64,000 bases of DNA, taken from Coriaria nepalensis (taxonomy: Eukaryota > Streptophyta > Magnoliopsida > Cucurbitales > Coriariaceae). Below, piece after piece: positions 1 to 12,379 of this stretch; positions within the stretch are counted from its first letter, which is position 1; the number at the start of each line of letters is the position of its first letter. The notes beneath the pieces were generated by a model that was given only the letters and a program-made list of their open reading frames with translations, searched no databases and was not told where the DNA came from. The position numbers were made by a program, and so were the translations under genes. The DNA lies in assembly GCA_027186245.1 (NCBI GenBank), contig CP114486.1, forward strand, positions 496,001 to 560,000, given 5' to 3'.

Positions 1-22
1 GCTAATTAGCAAGCTATCATAG

Positions 23-1853
23 ATGGCAGATCATCATCATTATAATGATCATGATCAGTTTCATACAAGCGGGTGGAATCGTACATTTAAAAATAATGGC
101 TTTGAAGGCGCTGGGATATTGGCATCACCTTTTTCTTATTCTTCAAGAGTACTAGTCAGTAACTTAGCACGTTCTGGTCATGATGATGCTACTCACGCTC
201 CAAACCTCAATAGTTTGGGCTGGAACCAGGAGTTAACGTAAGTTCTAAGTATTTGAAATACTTTTATCATACTGCTGGTACTGCTGGCTAATTTAATTTT
301 ATGTGTGGACAGTCATGGTGAAGAAAGTGTCGAAACTAGTTTTCGCCCGGTTCTTGGAGAGAGTGTGAATCCGAAGGCAAATTCTCAGCAAGAAACTGGG
401 CAAGAGCTACAATGGAGGGATAGATTATATTATGGAGAACACTCCTTGTCAATGAACGAGTTTACGCCAATAAAATGGGATTTTCCATTTGATGAGCAAC
501 AGCTAGAATTTAGTCCTTCTCAATACAGCTCCAGTAACGATAGCACGGTAACATGTCAAGGCTTACAGATGGATTCATCAGCAGCCAATCTGTATGCTTC
601 AAACCCATCAACCATGTTTCCGAGTTTATTAGGTGTTCATGACCACCATGCTAATAAACAGCCGCCGCCTCCACCACAAGCTCTAGGGTTCACTGATTTT
701 CCTCATAGTAATAGTAGTAGTAGTAGTGCTTCAAATTTTGTTATGTGTTGTAGTAACAATCATGATCAACCTGATTTTAATGCTTGGTCCAAAGTGGCCG
801 AATTCCATAACCCTTTAGATTTTAACCATACTTCATCCTGGAAAGCGTCTGAATCTGCCATGAGAGACAGTTATATGATCAGACCGAGCCAGTTCGATTT
901 CCCTTCCTTGTGCTGGAAGCTAAATTCTACGCCAACCATAGCTGAAAAGCAGAAGGTGATATTTAATCATTGGGTTCACAGTATAAAAGATTTCAAATAA
1001 CTGATTGTTGATTAGCAGAATGCATCCGAGGTTCATGATTCAGGCACTATGATCATGAAGAGGTCATCAAGTGGGAGTAATAGCGGCGCTTCCAAACGGA
1101 CTCGAAACAAAAAGCTACCGCTAACACCTGATTTGAAGGTACATTCATATATATATTTGCTCTGCCTTCCAATGTGTATATATATGCAGAAGCTAATTGG
1201 ATTAATGTGGGTTTTTTAGGTGAAGAAAGATAAGATGGTGGAAAGAGAGAAAATCAGTGCACTGCAACAATTGGTTGCACCTTTTGGAAAGGTTAATATT
1301 AATTTTATGATTAAGCTTATGAATAATTATTAGTTCATGATGTAAAGAAATTAAAAATAATTTTGATAAATTTTAATATATAAATATTTTCTTTGATTTA
1401 ATTGTGTCATGCAGACTGATCAAGCCTCAGTGCTTTTTGATGTTACTGAATGCATCAAGTGCCTTCACGAACAAGTCAGAGTAAGTCAAGTCATGTCCCT
1501 TTGGTAGCTTGATTTCATTAAAAAATAACACCACTTTTTACTCTATTATTACATTTTATGCGATTCAATCAGGTTTTAAGCTCCCCATATATGAAAATTG
1601 GAGCTTCGCTTCAACATCAACATCAGCAGGTGCAGTTGATGATCAATTTGATCATAATCATGTCATAAGTTTATTATCATAAGTATATAACTAGAAGTCC
1701 TAGTTTTTTACGTGAATGCAGATCAAGGAAGCGGAGGTAGGAGCTGAACGAGATCTTAGAAGCCGGGGACTGTGTTTGGTACCGACGGCAAATATTTTAT
1801 TCCCAGTCAGTCATCATAGCACCCTATTTGATCTCTGGACGCCACCGTTTTGA
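23..1853 (+). CDS. bHLH transcription factor, bHLH112/bHLH123-like
   Basis: Seven coding exons can be joined in phase: 23-237, 313-955, 1019-1138, 1220-1291, 1415-1480, 1573-1629 and 1722-1853, giving about 434 residues. The N-terminal two thirds are low-complexity and rich in Ser, Asn, His and Gln, with a proline run near residue 195. The helix-loop-helix spans exons 3-5: a basic KKDKMVERE stretch, then ISALQQLVAPFGKTDQASVL and ECIKCLHEQV. The basic region lacks the usual His-Glu-Arg E-box contacts, which is typical of the bHLH112/123/68 group. Family members are nuclear regulators of stress and root responses. After the HLH the chain continues to RDLRSRGLCLVPTANILFPV and ends at TGA. The start is the first ATG, 23 bases into the window, so the promoter lies outside. 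Family assignment is secure; the exact orthologue is inferred. Confidence 0.85.
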
Positions 1854-2634
1854 CCAACTTTCAGATAATTAATTATAAGAGATAGAAGTAATTAATCAAT
1901 TAACTAAGTATGTTGGGAGTTAGTGAATAAGTTACATGAATGTGGAATAATAGAGAATGTGAAGAGGAACAGAGAATCTGGAACATGACCGTATGTGGTA
2001 CTACTTTTGGGATGGAATCGTGGAAGAGAACAAGAATAAAAAGTTGGTGAAATAGAAAGACAATGTCGGGATGTCTGCTTGTTGGAAATCTCACACTTAT
2101 CTGTTCTGTTCTGTTCATAAGAGTAATAAAATGCATCACCTGACAAAAAAAGGCAACAAGAATTTAGAGGTTTGACAATACTAACAAGGATTTGGTATTT
2201 ATTCAGAGTTGTGCTTGCAGAATAAAAACCATCCGATCTACATTTAACGGTGCTTGATGCTGTCAAGTAAATCGTACTTGACGGCATCAAGGATCGTTGA
2301 ATTAAGATTTATTACTTGATAAGCACACATAAATATAACCCTTGGTAGGCTGGCAATGAATCCTTCTTATGACAATACATGATATCTGTCTATGACGGTA
2401 CCAATGCATTGCTTGGGCTGCTGATCAATCATTGGGAACAAGAGACTAGCATGGCAAATATGTAGAAAGTTATAGTATAATTCATAAAAAATTAATTATG
2501 TGTTACACACATTATAACGCAAATATCAAGCAAAAACCAAGAATTTTAACTTGCAAAGCATATAGAAAGAAGATTGTTTTGCAAACAACATATATTTATA
2601 TATATATATATATAACATGTACTGAATCGTTGAA
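1854..2634. other. Intergenic spacer between convergent genes
   Basis: The spacer lies between the ends of the bHLH gene (+) and the quinone reductase gene (-) and must hold both 3' UTRs. It is AT-rich with a short TA run near 2593-2613. Short open frames on the minus strand at 1900-2290 have no recognisable content. I see no further gene. Confidence 0.6.
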
Positions 2635-4211
2635 TTAGGCAGCAGCACCCTTGAGCTTCTTTGTAATGGTAGCAATGTACTTCCCTTGATGAAAAGCTTG
2701 CTCCAACTCAAGCTCAGATGGCTGTCTAGACCCATCCCCGGCATAAGTCCCCGCCCCATACGGACTCCCACCTTTAATCTTCTCCATCTCAAACATGCCC
2801 GCTCCGAATGTGTATCCAATAGGTACAAATATCAACCCGTGATGAACCAGCTGTGTAATGGCAGTCAACCTGCAATTAAAAAAAAAAGAAAAAAACTGAA
2901 TTTACATTTTTTTTTAATGTCGAAAAAGAGACAGGGAGGGATGGACTTACGCAGTGGTCTCTTGACCACCACCTTGGGAGCCGGTGCTGTAAAAGAGACC
3001 GGCTGGTTTGCCAGCAAGCTGTTGGGATCTCCATAGGCCTCCAGTTGCGTCTAGAAAGGCTTTGAATTGAGCAGCCATCATTCCAAATCTGGTCGGGAAA
3101 CCAAAAACGAAGCCATCAGCATCAGCTAGTTGATTAGGGGTGATGATGGGTGCATCGCTCTTTGGTGGCGCACTCATCTTACCCAGCACCTCTTCCGGTA
3201 ATGTCTCAGGGACCTGCATCAAACATTGACTTGTCAGTCAATCTAAGTAGTTCAAACTGAGAGTCAATCTCATAATCTGGTAATCGACTTAATTACCTGC
3301 CATAATTTGGCTTCAACACCTTCAACAGACGCAGCTCCTTTCTTAATCTCTTCGGCTAGCTTCTCGACATGTCCATACATAGAATAGTAACTGTAATAGC
3401 AACTTTATGTTCTGATTAAGGTTCACTAGTGGATATTTTTTTCATGGGAAGTATCTTAAATATACAAAGAGGCAATTTTTTTATAAATTCGCCTTCTAAT
3501 CTTTAGTTTAGCTCTATGAAACATAGAGAAAATGTTAGATAGATCCTAGAAAGATATGGGCTTCCGCTATAATTCCCCAATTTTCTGCCCGAAACCGAAT
3601 CTAGTTTCAATAGCATTCTGTTCCATTTGGATAAATTGTTTCTTAAGTTTGCTAACTTTTTGCCAAGTTCAAGTTCCACATCATGTCAATTTAAACTCAA
3701 TCACCATGGACATAATTCAAAATCACAAGCTAAAGGGGTAACCAAGCCAGAAACCCAGTTTAATTATCCCACTGGTCTTTGCATATTGCTAAAACATTGG
3801 TTGAATAAAGACTCTTGATTCGAACACGAAAGAGTCGAAATTTGCAAAATTTATTTACTTTTCATTATATTTCAGTGTCCCCCAAATACCTTCGTATTCG
3901 TAATCAAATTTACTAGATTGAATCTAGAAATTACTTAAAGAAAAAAAAAAATTAAAAAACCATTATGTATGCAGGTACTAGTAGCTATGGCCGAATAAAG
4001 ACCGAGAGTATCAAAAACAATAAAATTGCAGCAGATCCAACTTGGATCATGTTACTTGATTATCCACTCTAAACTTATATTTAATTTCCACCTAGTTAAA
4101 GAAAGGGGAATTCACACCACTGAACGATACAATCATCAACACAAAAACGAAACCCAGAAAGCGAAAAGGATCCAAAAGAGAGACTTACACAATATACAGT
4201 TTGGTAGCCAT
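2635..4211 (-). CDS. FQR1: NAD(P)H dehydrogenase (quinone), FQR1/WrbA family
   Basis: Four exons close exactly in phase: 4189-4211, 3297-3390, 2951-3213 and 2635-2869. They give 204 residues, the normal length for plant FQR1. The enzyme is a flavodoxin-fold FMN protein that reduces quinones by two electrons with NAD(P)H, avoiding semiquinone radicals. It is usually cytosolic or plasma-membrane associated and auxin or stress induced. Visible motifs are the N-terminal beta strand and phosphate loop ([14 protein letters not shown]), the [19 protein letters not shown] segment of the FMN pocket, and [12 protein letters not shown] before the third splice site. The chain ends in the usual Lys-Gly-Ala-Ala-Ala tail. 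Intron 1 (3391-4188) is long, separating an 8-residue first exon from the rest. Minus-strand neighbour of the S-domain kinase, as in Arabidopsis. Confidence 0.95.
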
Positions 4212-4537
4212 TAATGGAGTGGGCAGAGGAGAGACTATGAATCTCGGCCAAGACTGTTTTTTCCAGATAAAAATTTGGTTGACTTCTTTGATCAAATTTG
4301 TTGGTGAGCGTGTTAGCGCGTTATTATTAATAATTATATATATATATATATATATACTGAAATGGATGAAAATCAGTGGGTAAATTTGACTCAAACGCAC
4401 TTGATTTAAAGAAGAAATAGTCCGCGACGTCGTTTCGAAGGAATTATAATTCTGTTAAATGATTAAAGGTGATTTCATGATAGTAGTGAGTGTATGTCAC
4501 GCTGGTCTTCATTATCATCAACATGGACGTTACACAG

Positions 4538-4585
<48 letters not shown>
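4538..4585. repeat. (ATT)n microsatellite
   Basis: About 16 uninterrupted ATT units. It is likely length-polymorphic. It sits in the spacer upstream of the FQR1-like gene and overlaps no coding sequence. Confidence 0.95.
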
Positions 4586-4805
4586 GTTTCTAGAAATTTC
4601 ATTTTTGTATTTCTAGAATAATGAGAAAAATATATATAAATATAAATATTTTATTTCATGATTATTGGGTTTGGGGTCCATTTAGGTGGGTTTTACTGAG
4701 GACTAATCAAATTGCTGAGCTGGCGTTTGATTTTATTCAACAAAGCTTTGCTTGCTTGTGGAATCTGCAAGGCTTGTAATTTGTAAATATTTGAGCTTTC
4801 TTTTT

Positions 4806-4806
4806 A

Positions 4807-4849
<43 letters not shown>

Positions 4850-4851
4850 AT
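4806..4851. repeat. (AAAT)n microsatellite
   Basis: About 11 uninterrupted tetranucleotide units (TAAA phase) in the same spacer, 220 bases from the ATT array. Confidence 0.95.
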
Positions 4852-5372
4852 GCAGATGAATATCATGATATTTTCTTCCTAGTGGCAGTGGGTAAAAAAA
4901 TGTTCAACTGGGTTTTCCATCTAGATTGTGATGGGCAGAAGAATGCAGAACATCGATTGAACAGATCGAACAAGTTCAAATTGACGTAATATAAAATCTA
5001 TTAATCCGAAAGTGCCGTGGAGTACAATGAAAGTCCACGTAATATAAAATCTAGTAAGGTAAGGAAGGTAAAAAGTAAAAAAAAAATAACAAAAAATAAA
5101 AAATGAGGGTATTTAACAAAATAATTATGGATAAATTCTAAAATAATCTCTAAAATAATGAGGCTATTTAGTTATTTTTAAAATATAATCTCAAATCTGG
5201 TGAAAATTGTCCTCTTCTAACACAAGAGCAAAGTTACTTTTCGACATAGTAGCCCTCTAATACATATAATTAGACCATCTCTACATATCAACTCAATCTC
5301 TCACTTCCAGGTTCCAACAATCTCAACGCCCCAAAAAGTACTACACATCTATAGAATAAAGTACACAACAAG

Positions 5373-8360
5373 TCAACGAGCTTCCATCTGCGTAATGCTC
5401 ATCTCGTTAGTGGAAGACGCATCCTTCTTGCCGGAGATGTAATACAGTTCTGGTGACTCTTTTCCGGCCATGAAGAAACCAGGTTCTTTTGGTTGAGGCA
5501 ATGCGCTCTCACTACTCAACATCAAGACCACATGTGACATGGTTGGTCGGTCTTCCGGATGTTGCTGCATACATAACAGGCTTATGTGCACACAACGAAG
5601 AACCACGGAAATGGCATAGGACTCTCCAATGGCTACATCAATCAGCTCTAAAGGTCTCCCTTCGTTCCATAAAGTCCATGCCTAAACATTATATACATTC
5701 AATCAAGATGATATTCAGTTCACGGAAAAAAAAAAAAAATTGGCATATGTAGGAGGACAGTTTATCCTCTCTACTTACATGTCCTATAAGGTTAAGTTTG
5801 TTGTTTGGTCGATAAAATCCTCTATTCTTCTCTCCGCTTATAAGCTCCAACATTAAAATTCCAAAACTGAAGACATCAGATTTGACCGAGAACTGGCCTT
5901 CAATGGCATATTCTGGTGCCATATAGCCACTGCAAAGGAAAATTAATCTAAGAAAGGAAAATATTAAAAAAAAAAAAAAAAAAAAAAGTAGTAGTGAACT
6001 CACTAAGTTCCAACCACTCTGCGAGTATTTCCTTCGGTTTGATCTCCTCCAAAAGTTCTAGCCATGCCAAAGTCGGAGATCTTAGGGTTCATATCAATAT
6101 CGAGCAAGACATTGCTCGCTTTGAGGTCTCTATGAATAATCCGAAGTCTTGAATCTTGATGAAGATAGAGAAGCCCCCTAGCAATCCCGCATATTATGTT
6201 GAACCGCTTCGACCAATCCAACACTTTCCTTCTCGCTTCTTCTGTAAAGTTTACAACATTTAAGCTTAGAACAAAATCCATGATTACCAACCTAGCAACC
6301 TCGCAAACTAAGCTAGAACTGTAATGATACGAACCGAAAAGGATGGAGTCTAAGCTCTTGTTAGGCATGTACTCATAAACCAACATCTTCTCTTCTTCTT
6401 CAATGCAACAACCTAAAAGCCGAACGAGATTTCTATGCTGAAGTTTGGCTATTAATATCACTTCATTCTTGAACTCATCAACTCCTTGTCTAGAACTAAT
6501 AGAAAGCCTCTTCACCGCAATTTCTTGTCCGTCTGCTAGAATACCCTGAAAATCCACAGTAAATAGGATTGGAATTTCTACTCTTCTTAAAAAAAGTAAA
6601 AATAAAAATGCTCGTGTTAGCCTAAGATATCAATTATTACCCAGAATACGGACCCGAAACCGCCTTCTCCAAGCTTGTTATTGAAGGAAAAGTTATCAGT
6701 GGCAGTAGCTATTGAAGATAAATCAAATAAGGGCAGCTCTAAATCATGCTTCTCTCCATTTTTCCCCGTACCTGTTATCAATTCTACTCTGTTCATCAAT
6801 CCAACTTATGTGTATGTATAAAGAAAAAGAAAAACGTATACTATGAAATAATGCACACAGCAAATATTTCTACCTTTCATCTTTTTCTTCTTCCGGATAA
6901 TGAAGAAGCCACCTAAGAGTAGCCCGGCAATCATAACAGCAGCAGCAGCAACTGTTGCTCCAATGATGATCGCACTATTACTCTTTGTATCTGCACAATC
7001 AATTCATAATCAACCAAAAAAACTAACTCAATTGTGCTATGAAAAGGAAATAGAGAGAATTACTCTAATGTGTACCTAATTCCGAAGCCGATAATCGGAC
7101 ATATAAATCCTGTCCACCGCCGGTAATCTGTTTGATATCAATCAAATCACCAGACCAGATAACACATCCACTCCCCTTTCCTCTAATATCTGTATTTGCA
7201 TATCCAGTACAAGAACAATTACTCAAGCATTTCTGCTTACATTCCTGGAGACTCATACTCTCATTCACCCAAGTATTCTTCGTTTCCGGCAATTTCAATC
7301 TCTGATATTTTACAAATCCAAATTTCTCCCCACAGTTCAACGGTTTATTACGAACACACCCCTCTGTGTACTCAGCTAACTTCCATTTCGCAGGCAACCT
7401 AGGACTGAACCCTTTCAAGCATTGACAGGCTGGAAAATTTCCCGGATCACATCTACCGAAAGGCCCACACATGCCGTAAGTGTCACAATAATCTCTAGGC
7501 ATTGTCGCATATAGCCTCCAAGTTTCCTCCGTTCCAGAAGATAATAAGTGCATCTCTCTTCGGTTCATGGATTGGTTTAATATCATCCGCCCGATCATTG
7601 ACTGATCAATTAGCGTATAGCTGAAGGAAAGCTCATCCTTGGTATGAACATAGTTGTAAACTATAATGGGGAGAGCTGTGCTTGGTTTTGCACTGTATGT
7701 AATACCATTCCATGGCCCACTTCTCATATACTCTTTCGAGCCGTTCCACATGGCCGGTTCAGGGTAGCTATTATTCTCCATTTCCATAGTCAAGCTTGCA
7801 GGAGAGGGATCGTTTGGACTAGTCCAAGCTGACAAACGTTTGTTTAAGTTTGTCCTAAAGTTCCATCCAATCTTCATGCCAGGCAACAAAGTATCAGTAG
7901 GATAATCAAAGCTCTGCCATGAGTAGCTGTCGTTGTTGTCGCCTGAATTTCCTTCCTCTTTTAAGACAAGGTTTCCGGAATCTAACAGCTTTAGGGTCAG
8001 GTTTTGGACTTGTTTGGATGAGTAATTAGCAGACCAGACAATAGTGTTGTTCTGAGTGAGGATAAGGGAATTGGCTAGATTGTTTATCATCAATGTTCCA
8101 GATGAGTCATTGATTGGATTAACCCTGTTTGCAACCCAAACATAAGTTGGAACTGAGATGTTCTTGTACCAGATTCCAAGGTAACGGTTTTTCGAAACTC
8201 CGGGACTGAAGAAACCGAGTTCGAATAAACCGGATTTGGAAACCATTGTGATTCCATCAGTAAGGTTTTGTGATTGAGAGATGGAATCAATTTCAATAGC
8301 AGCTGAGATTATGAAGCAAGAAAGGATGAGTATGAAAGTAAATGAAACTGTGTTCATCAT
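5373..8360 (-). CDS. G-type lectin S-receptor-like serine/threonine-protein kinase
   Basis: Seven exons close in phase: 7076-8360, 6874-6990, 6641-6786, 6335-6545, 6004-6241, 5779-5929 and 5373-5681, giving about 818 residues. In order they show a signal peptide, a bulb-type mannose-binding lectin domain (about 25-150), the S-locus glycoprotein region, and a PAN/apple cysteine domain (about 345-420). A transmembrane helix in exon 2 is followed by the stop-transfer run RKKKKMK, then a kinase domain. Kinase landmarks are [18 protein letters not shown] (ATP lysine), [14 protein letters not shown] (catalytic loop, RD type), ISDFGMAR and [10 protein letters not shown]. All catalytic residues are present, so an active plasma-membrane kinase sensing an extracellular ligand is expected. 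The glycine loop reads GSVFWG where the family usually has G-P-V-Y-K-G. The donor after exon 4 (gttcgt) is weak. The ligand cannot be inferred. Arabidopsis carries S-domain kinases at the matching position. Confidence 0.93.
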
Positions 8361-9028
8361 TTCTTAAGGTTATGGAACACAAAACTCTGCAAATGAAGAG
8401 GCTATATTGTATAGAAAGTAACTCGTATGGATTGAAGAGTTGATACGTAATGGGACCTTAACTTCAACCACTGTGATACGGACACATATATTTTCACAAT
8501 GTCCAAAAGTATGTTGGTATAAGTCTTCAATGAGGAAAATAATGTTGTACTAGAGTTGGGACTTTTAGGAGACTACTCACCAACCAGTTGCTTGCATAAG
8601 AGCAACGTAGGAAAGCATTAAGAAATGGGAACCCTCCAAACGAGGCGTTTAGACAAACCAAAGGGGTTTCGGAACTCACTTTTTAAGCGTTAAAATTATG
8701 TTATTTGATGGAATCGGATTACAGACGGTATTATTTATTGCACTATGAAAGTAATACAATAATTTATGGTTGGGATAGGGCCGTAAGGGGAAAGGTAAAG
8801 GGACTTAAAAAAAGAGACTCACCTAATCCCATATTCATATGATAGCGGTTCATTTGTTTATTTTTCAACTAGATGAGTTGGGACAACCTTTTTCTTCTTT
8901 CCACGATTTGTGTTTCAATGAAATGGGGATGTGGCGTCCACGATTTGTCGTTCGTTATTAGGAGGAGCATTCTTCTAGAAGTTTTGACGGATTCAATACA
9001 CAAAATCTTACATAGTCATTACACATGA

Positions 9029-9060
9029 CAAATTCCAAATTCCAAATTCCAAATTCCAAA
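9029..9060. repeat. Heptanucleotide array (AATTCCA)n
   Basis: The unit AATTCCA is repeated about four and a half times without mismatch. It lies in the spacer upstream of the S-domain kinase. Confidence 0.9.
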
Positions 9061-10172
9061 TGGACCCCAATTTACGACAATGACTATTGAATGACAAACT
9101 CTGTTGAAACGTAATTTCATGCAAAGTCTTGAAAGAGACAAAACATATACAGCAATTCCTACAAGAGGGGGGGGGGGGGGTATGGAAACGCTTTATGAAT
9201 GGACGTCCTTCTTCCACATCTTATTTTTGTTTTTTTCTTTCCGATCTTATATACCATGAAAGAATGAAAGCCCATTATGAACAGTAAAATAGAAAAGCCC
9301 AAATATAAGATTGATTCAAGTCCAGTACTCCATCTTTGGATCTGATGACCGTCCAGCCCACACTCCTTTAGTCTCTTAATTCACATTTTACTTCAAATTA
9401 AATTAAATAAAAATAATTAATTGGATAGGATTGGAATGGGGCCGCAACCACATCTCTATCACCATTGGTTGTTGTCGTCATCTGCTTTGGGAGTTGTATT
9501 CTTAAGAGTCTAGAACATGTAGCAAACTCTCCCCACCTGTGGGTCCCACAGTCGCATCACCTAGTCCTGGATACCGATAGAGCCATCTGTCATCTCTCTT
9601 CTTCTTCCTTCCCCCCCCCCCCCTCCTCTCTCTTCTCTCTCGCTTCTTCCGTCCCCACCACATAATAAAACATACTGCTAGCGGTGGTTGCAATTCACCC
9701 TTCTCTCTCCCACGCCTCCACCTCAGCGGCCCAGATCTCATTCTCTTCCCAGGTCGGATTCTCCACCTGGTTTAGACTTGCCACATCATTACATCAACAC
9801 TACTACTATGCTCCAAGTTGGCTAATCCAACTACAGTACACAATCCTCCAGTAAAACCTTCCGCCTAACTTCTAATATTCATATCAGTATTTTATCTTAT
9901 ATTCTACTTAAAAAAATTGTACCCTTTAAAAATAATTATCTCAAAAGGATAATAATAAAAAAAATAAAAACTACAAGATTCAAAAAAAAAAAAAAAACAA
10001 GTAACCACCAATTGATTGATATAATGTATAGATTAGACGTAGACAGGTAATGTCATGGGTTACAACTTTTATTACACCATAATAACACCCTTCCTTGGCT
10101 TCCGGTTATTTTAATATTAATAATAATGTGTTCCACGTAATTACGTAAAATAAAATATAAGAAAAAAAATAC

Positions 10173-10281
10173 ATAAATTAAAATTAAATAAATCTTAATT
10201 TAATAAATTATTTATTAAATTAGTATATAATAATATAAATAATATATAATATCATTTATAATTTATTTAATTTTAATTTAT
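10173..10281. repeat. Perfect 21-bp inverted repeat, MITE-like foldback
   Basis: Positions 10173-10193 and 10261-10281 are perfect reverse complements over 21 bases. Inside the left half is a second palindrome of two 13-base arms with a 1-base spacer, around 10196-10222. The whole is about 109 bp and almost pure A/T. The size, terminal inverted repeats and gene-flanking position suit a small MITE or foldback element. I could not identify a clear target-site duplication, and chance symmetry in an AT-rich tract is not excluded. Confidence 0.5.
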
Positions 10282-10600
10282 ATAAATTTTACAGGATTGA
10301 TTTTTTTTTTTTTTTTAAATATTAAGAAATATAAAATATGTTATCTGAAGACATAGATAAGTATATATATACATATAAGATTATAAGATTAGGCAGAATT
10401 ATTATGATTCGACATCAAAAGAAGAGACATGTCCTCCTGATCCACATGGATAGGGCATGCAAGTGGGTCCCAGAAATTTATGCTCCTCGGATGGGCTTCA
10501 CGTGGCTCTTGAGCCACCTTGGACAGTAGATGTCCACGTAGGAACACTTAGAATCTATAAGATCGTATTGACGAGCCGACACGTCATCACAAAATCCAGG

Positions 10601-10609
10601 AAAATATCT
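10601..10609 (+). promoter_or_regulatory. Evening element (AAAATATCT)
   Basis: An exact match to the 9-base circadian evening element lies about 800 bases upstream of the B-box gene start. Genes of the BBX28/29 clade are light and clock responsive, so the site is plausible. A single 9-mer in AT-rich DNA is weak evidence. Confidence 0.3.
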
Positions 10610-11401
10610 AAGGCGAAGCCCTAGCACTGGTAGTGCCCTTACGGGCCCACAGGCACAAATTTTGGCTCCATGAAGAAGGTTACACGTGGCAATCAATCTA
10701 CGGTTCCGGTGGTATTTTTAAAAGATGAGAACTAAACTATAGGATCGATTTATTATATACCCGCCAACAATCCTCCCACACCGCTCAATTTGAATCGTCC
10801 AGTAGCATGTCGCCACATCATATGTTTACGGTAACATTTACACGTCAAACGGAAAGTTGGTTATTTTCTTAATGATGATTGACGGGCTTACATTTTTTCT
10901 GTGTCACATACGTTAACATGTTATTTTATTGTATAAATAAATTATAATTAGTTTTGTACGTAATAATCATTTTAATTAATAATAAGTTTATTAAAGTTTA
11001 AAATTTTACCAACCACTAATTTAAATAGCTTATTTGGTTAATTTTCGGAACGTGTGGTTCATTCTCTCTTATAAGCGATTGACTGGATCGAGTCGGTCTT
11101 AAACCGGGCTAGTGGTATTATTGACTAAAGAAAAACCGGGTCATTGGTTGGGCCGGATTAGCAACTACTCGTACGAACTGGTGAAGATATTTTGATCATT
11201 CTGACTACAATGTCCAAAATACCCTGCAGGTCACACATATATTGTGGTGGATATTTGACGTAATTACGTGCGAAAACTTAGGGTGGTTCCATATAATAAC
11301 CCTGCAACTTGCACCTTTCCTTACCTATATTCCCCTCCCCCCTCTCCCTTCCTAGAAAGAAAGTTGATGCTGTAGAAAATAGAAACAGAACACACAGAGA
11401 G

Positions 11402-12379
11402 ATGGTGATGGACTGTGAGCTCTGTGGGAAGCAAGCGAGGATGTACTGCGAGTCGGACCAAGCGATTTTATGCTGGGACTGCGATAAGAAGGTTCATTCA
11501 GCTAACTTTCTGGTGGAAAAACACAGTAGAAGCCTTCTCTGCCATGTATGCCAGTCACCGACTCCATGGAAAGCCTCTGGTCGCAAGCTTACGCCTACTG
11601 TGTCCGTCTGCGAGGGATGTTTCGCACTGTGTAGTAGAAAGTCCGAGCTAGGTCGAGACCTGGACAGCCAGCTGGTTAATGATGACGACGCCGATGAGAT
11701 TGAAGATGAGGATGCTGCCGATAGCTATGATAGAGATGAAATCGAAGGAGAAGATGAGGAAGAAGAAGAAGAAGAAGAAGACGAGGAGGAGGAGGAGGAA
11801 GAAGATGGAGATAATCAGGTGGTGCCTTGGTCTTCTAGTTCTAATTCTTTGTCGCTGCCACCACCTCCTCCTTCGGAAGCGAGCTCAAGCAGCGAGGGAG
11901 AGATTTCAGGCGATGGAGGTGGTCAGTTATTGAAACGGAAGAGAGAGACAGATGCAGATCTGGATGCTAATGTACGGTAGTTTTAAATTAGTTGCTAATT
12001 TGTTACTTTGTTAGGTAATTTCTGCGAAGCCAAACAGAGTATCTTGTAACTAACGTTTGGGGAAAATGGAAAAATGCAGGACGAAAACGGATGCTCAGCC
12101 TCTCAACTATCAATCTCAAGGAAGCGATTACTCAATGACGAAGCAACAACTTCTTCGAGCTCATCCAGATCGGTGAAAGCAAAACAAGTTGCCACAACAA
12201 CAGAAAGTAATCACGACTCCGCCACAGTGAACGATAATGGTGGTCCACCCGAGTTAAGATCGACGACGTCTGTCATCCACGCAATACAGGATCTCCAGAA
12301 CGGAATTATCACCGGCGCCGACGATGCATCGAGGACGATTCTCGAGATCATTAAACTAAGCAGAGATCAGAGCCGTTGA
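11402..12379 (+). CDS. B-box zinc finger protein, BBX28/BBX29-like
   Basis: Two exons (11402-11971 and 12080-12379) join in phase to give about 289 residues. A single N-terminal B-box (residues about 4-45) has the zinc ligands CELC, CESD, CWDCD and the closing His pair in VHSANFLVEKH. It is followed by the clade-typical LLCHVCQ...PTPWKASG and VCEGC cysteine pairs. A long acidic run of Glu and Asp (about 95-135) leads into the conserved NQVVPW motif. The second exon ends in a helix-forming tail. Such single B-box proteins act in the nucleus in light signalling and photomorphogenesis, mostly through protein partners. The first Met of MVMDCEL is used as start; a second Met two codons later is equally possible. 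The neighbouring S-domain kinase and PHOS-type gene match the order around At4g27310. Confidence 0.9.

Larger units (their letters stand above)
4212..5372. other. Spacer with microsatellites, between FQR1-like and S-domain kinase genes
   Basis: This contains the FQR1-like promoter and 5' UTR (a TA run lies at 4336-4355) and the 3' UTR of the receptor kinase. Two large microsatellites are listed separately. A 17-base word (acgtaatataaaatcta) occurs twice, near 4984 and 5038. No gene is visible. Confidence 0.6.
8361..11401. other. Long AT-rich spacer with simple repeats and an inverted repeat
   Basis: This separates two divergently transcribed genes, the S-domain kinase (-) and the B-box gene (+), so it holds both promoters. 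It contains a heptamer array (9029-9060), a G12 run near 9168-9180 and a C-run near 9610. It also has a 109-base AT-rich inverted repeat (10173-10281) and several CACGTG-like words near 10498 and 10685. Open frames on both strands at 9460-9740 come from a pyrimidine-rich tract and have no protein-like composition. No gene is visible. Confidence 0.6.

Noticed and set aside
3803..3835. A gattcgaac word resembling a tRNA T-loop in reverse complement
   Set aside because: No acceptor stem, D-loop or anticodon arm can be formed around it; no tRNA gene was found in the window.
9465..9741. Open frames on both strands near 9.5-9.7 kb
   Set aside because: They come from a CT/CCC-rich tract; translations are low complexity (poly-Pro/Ser or poly-Arg) with no homology pattern.
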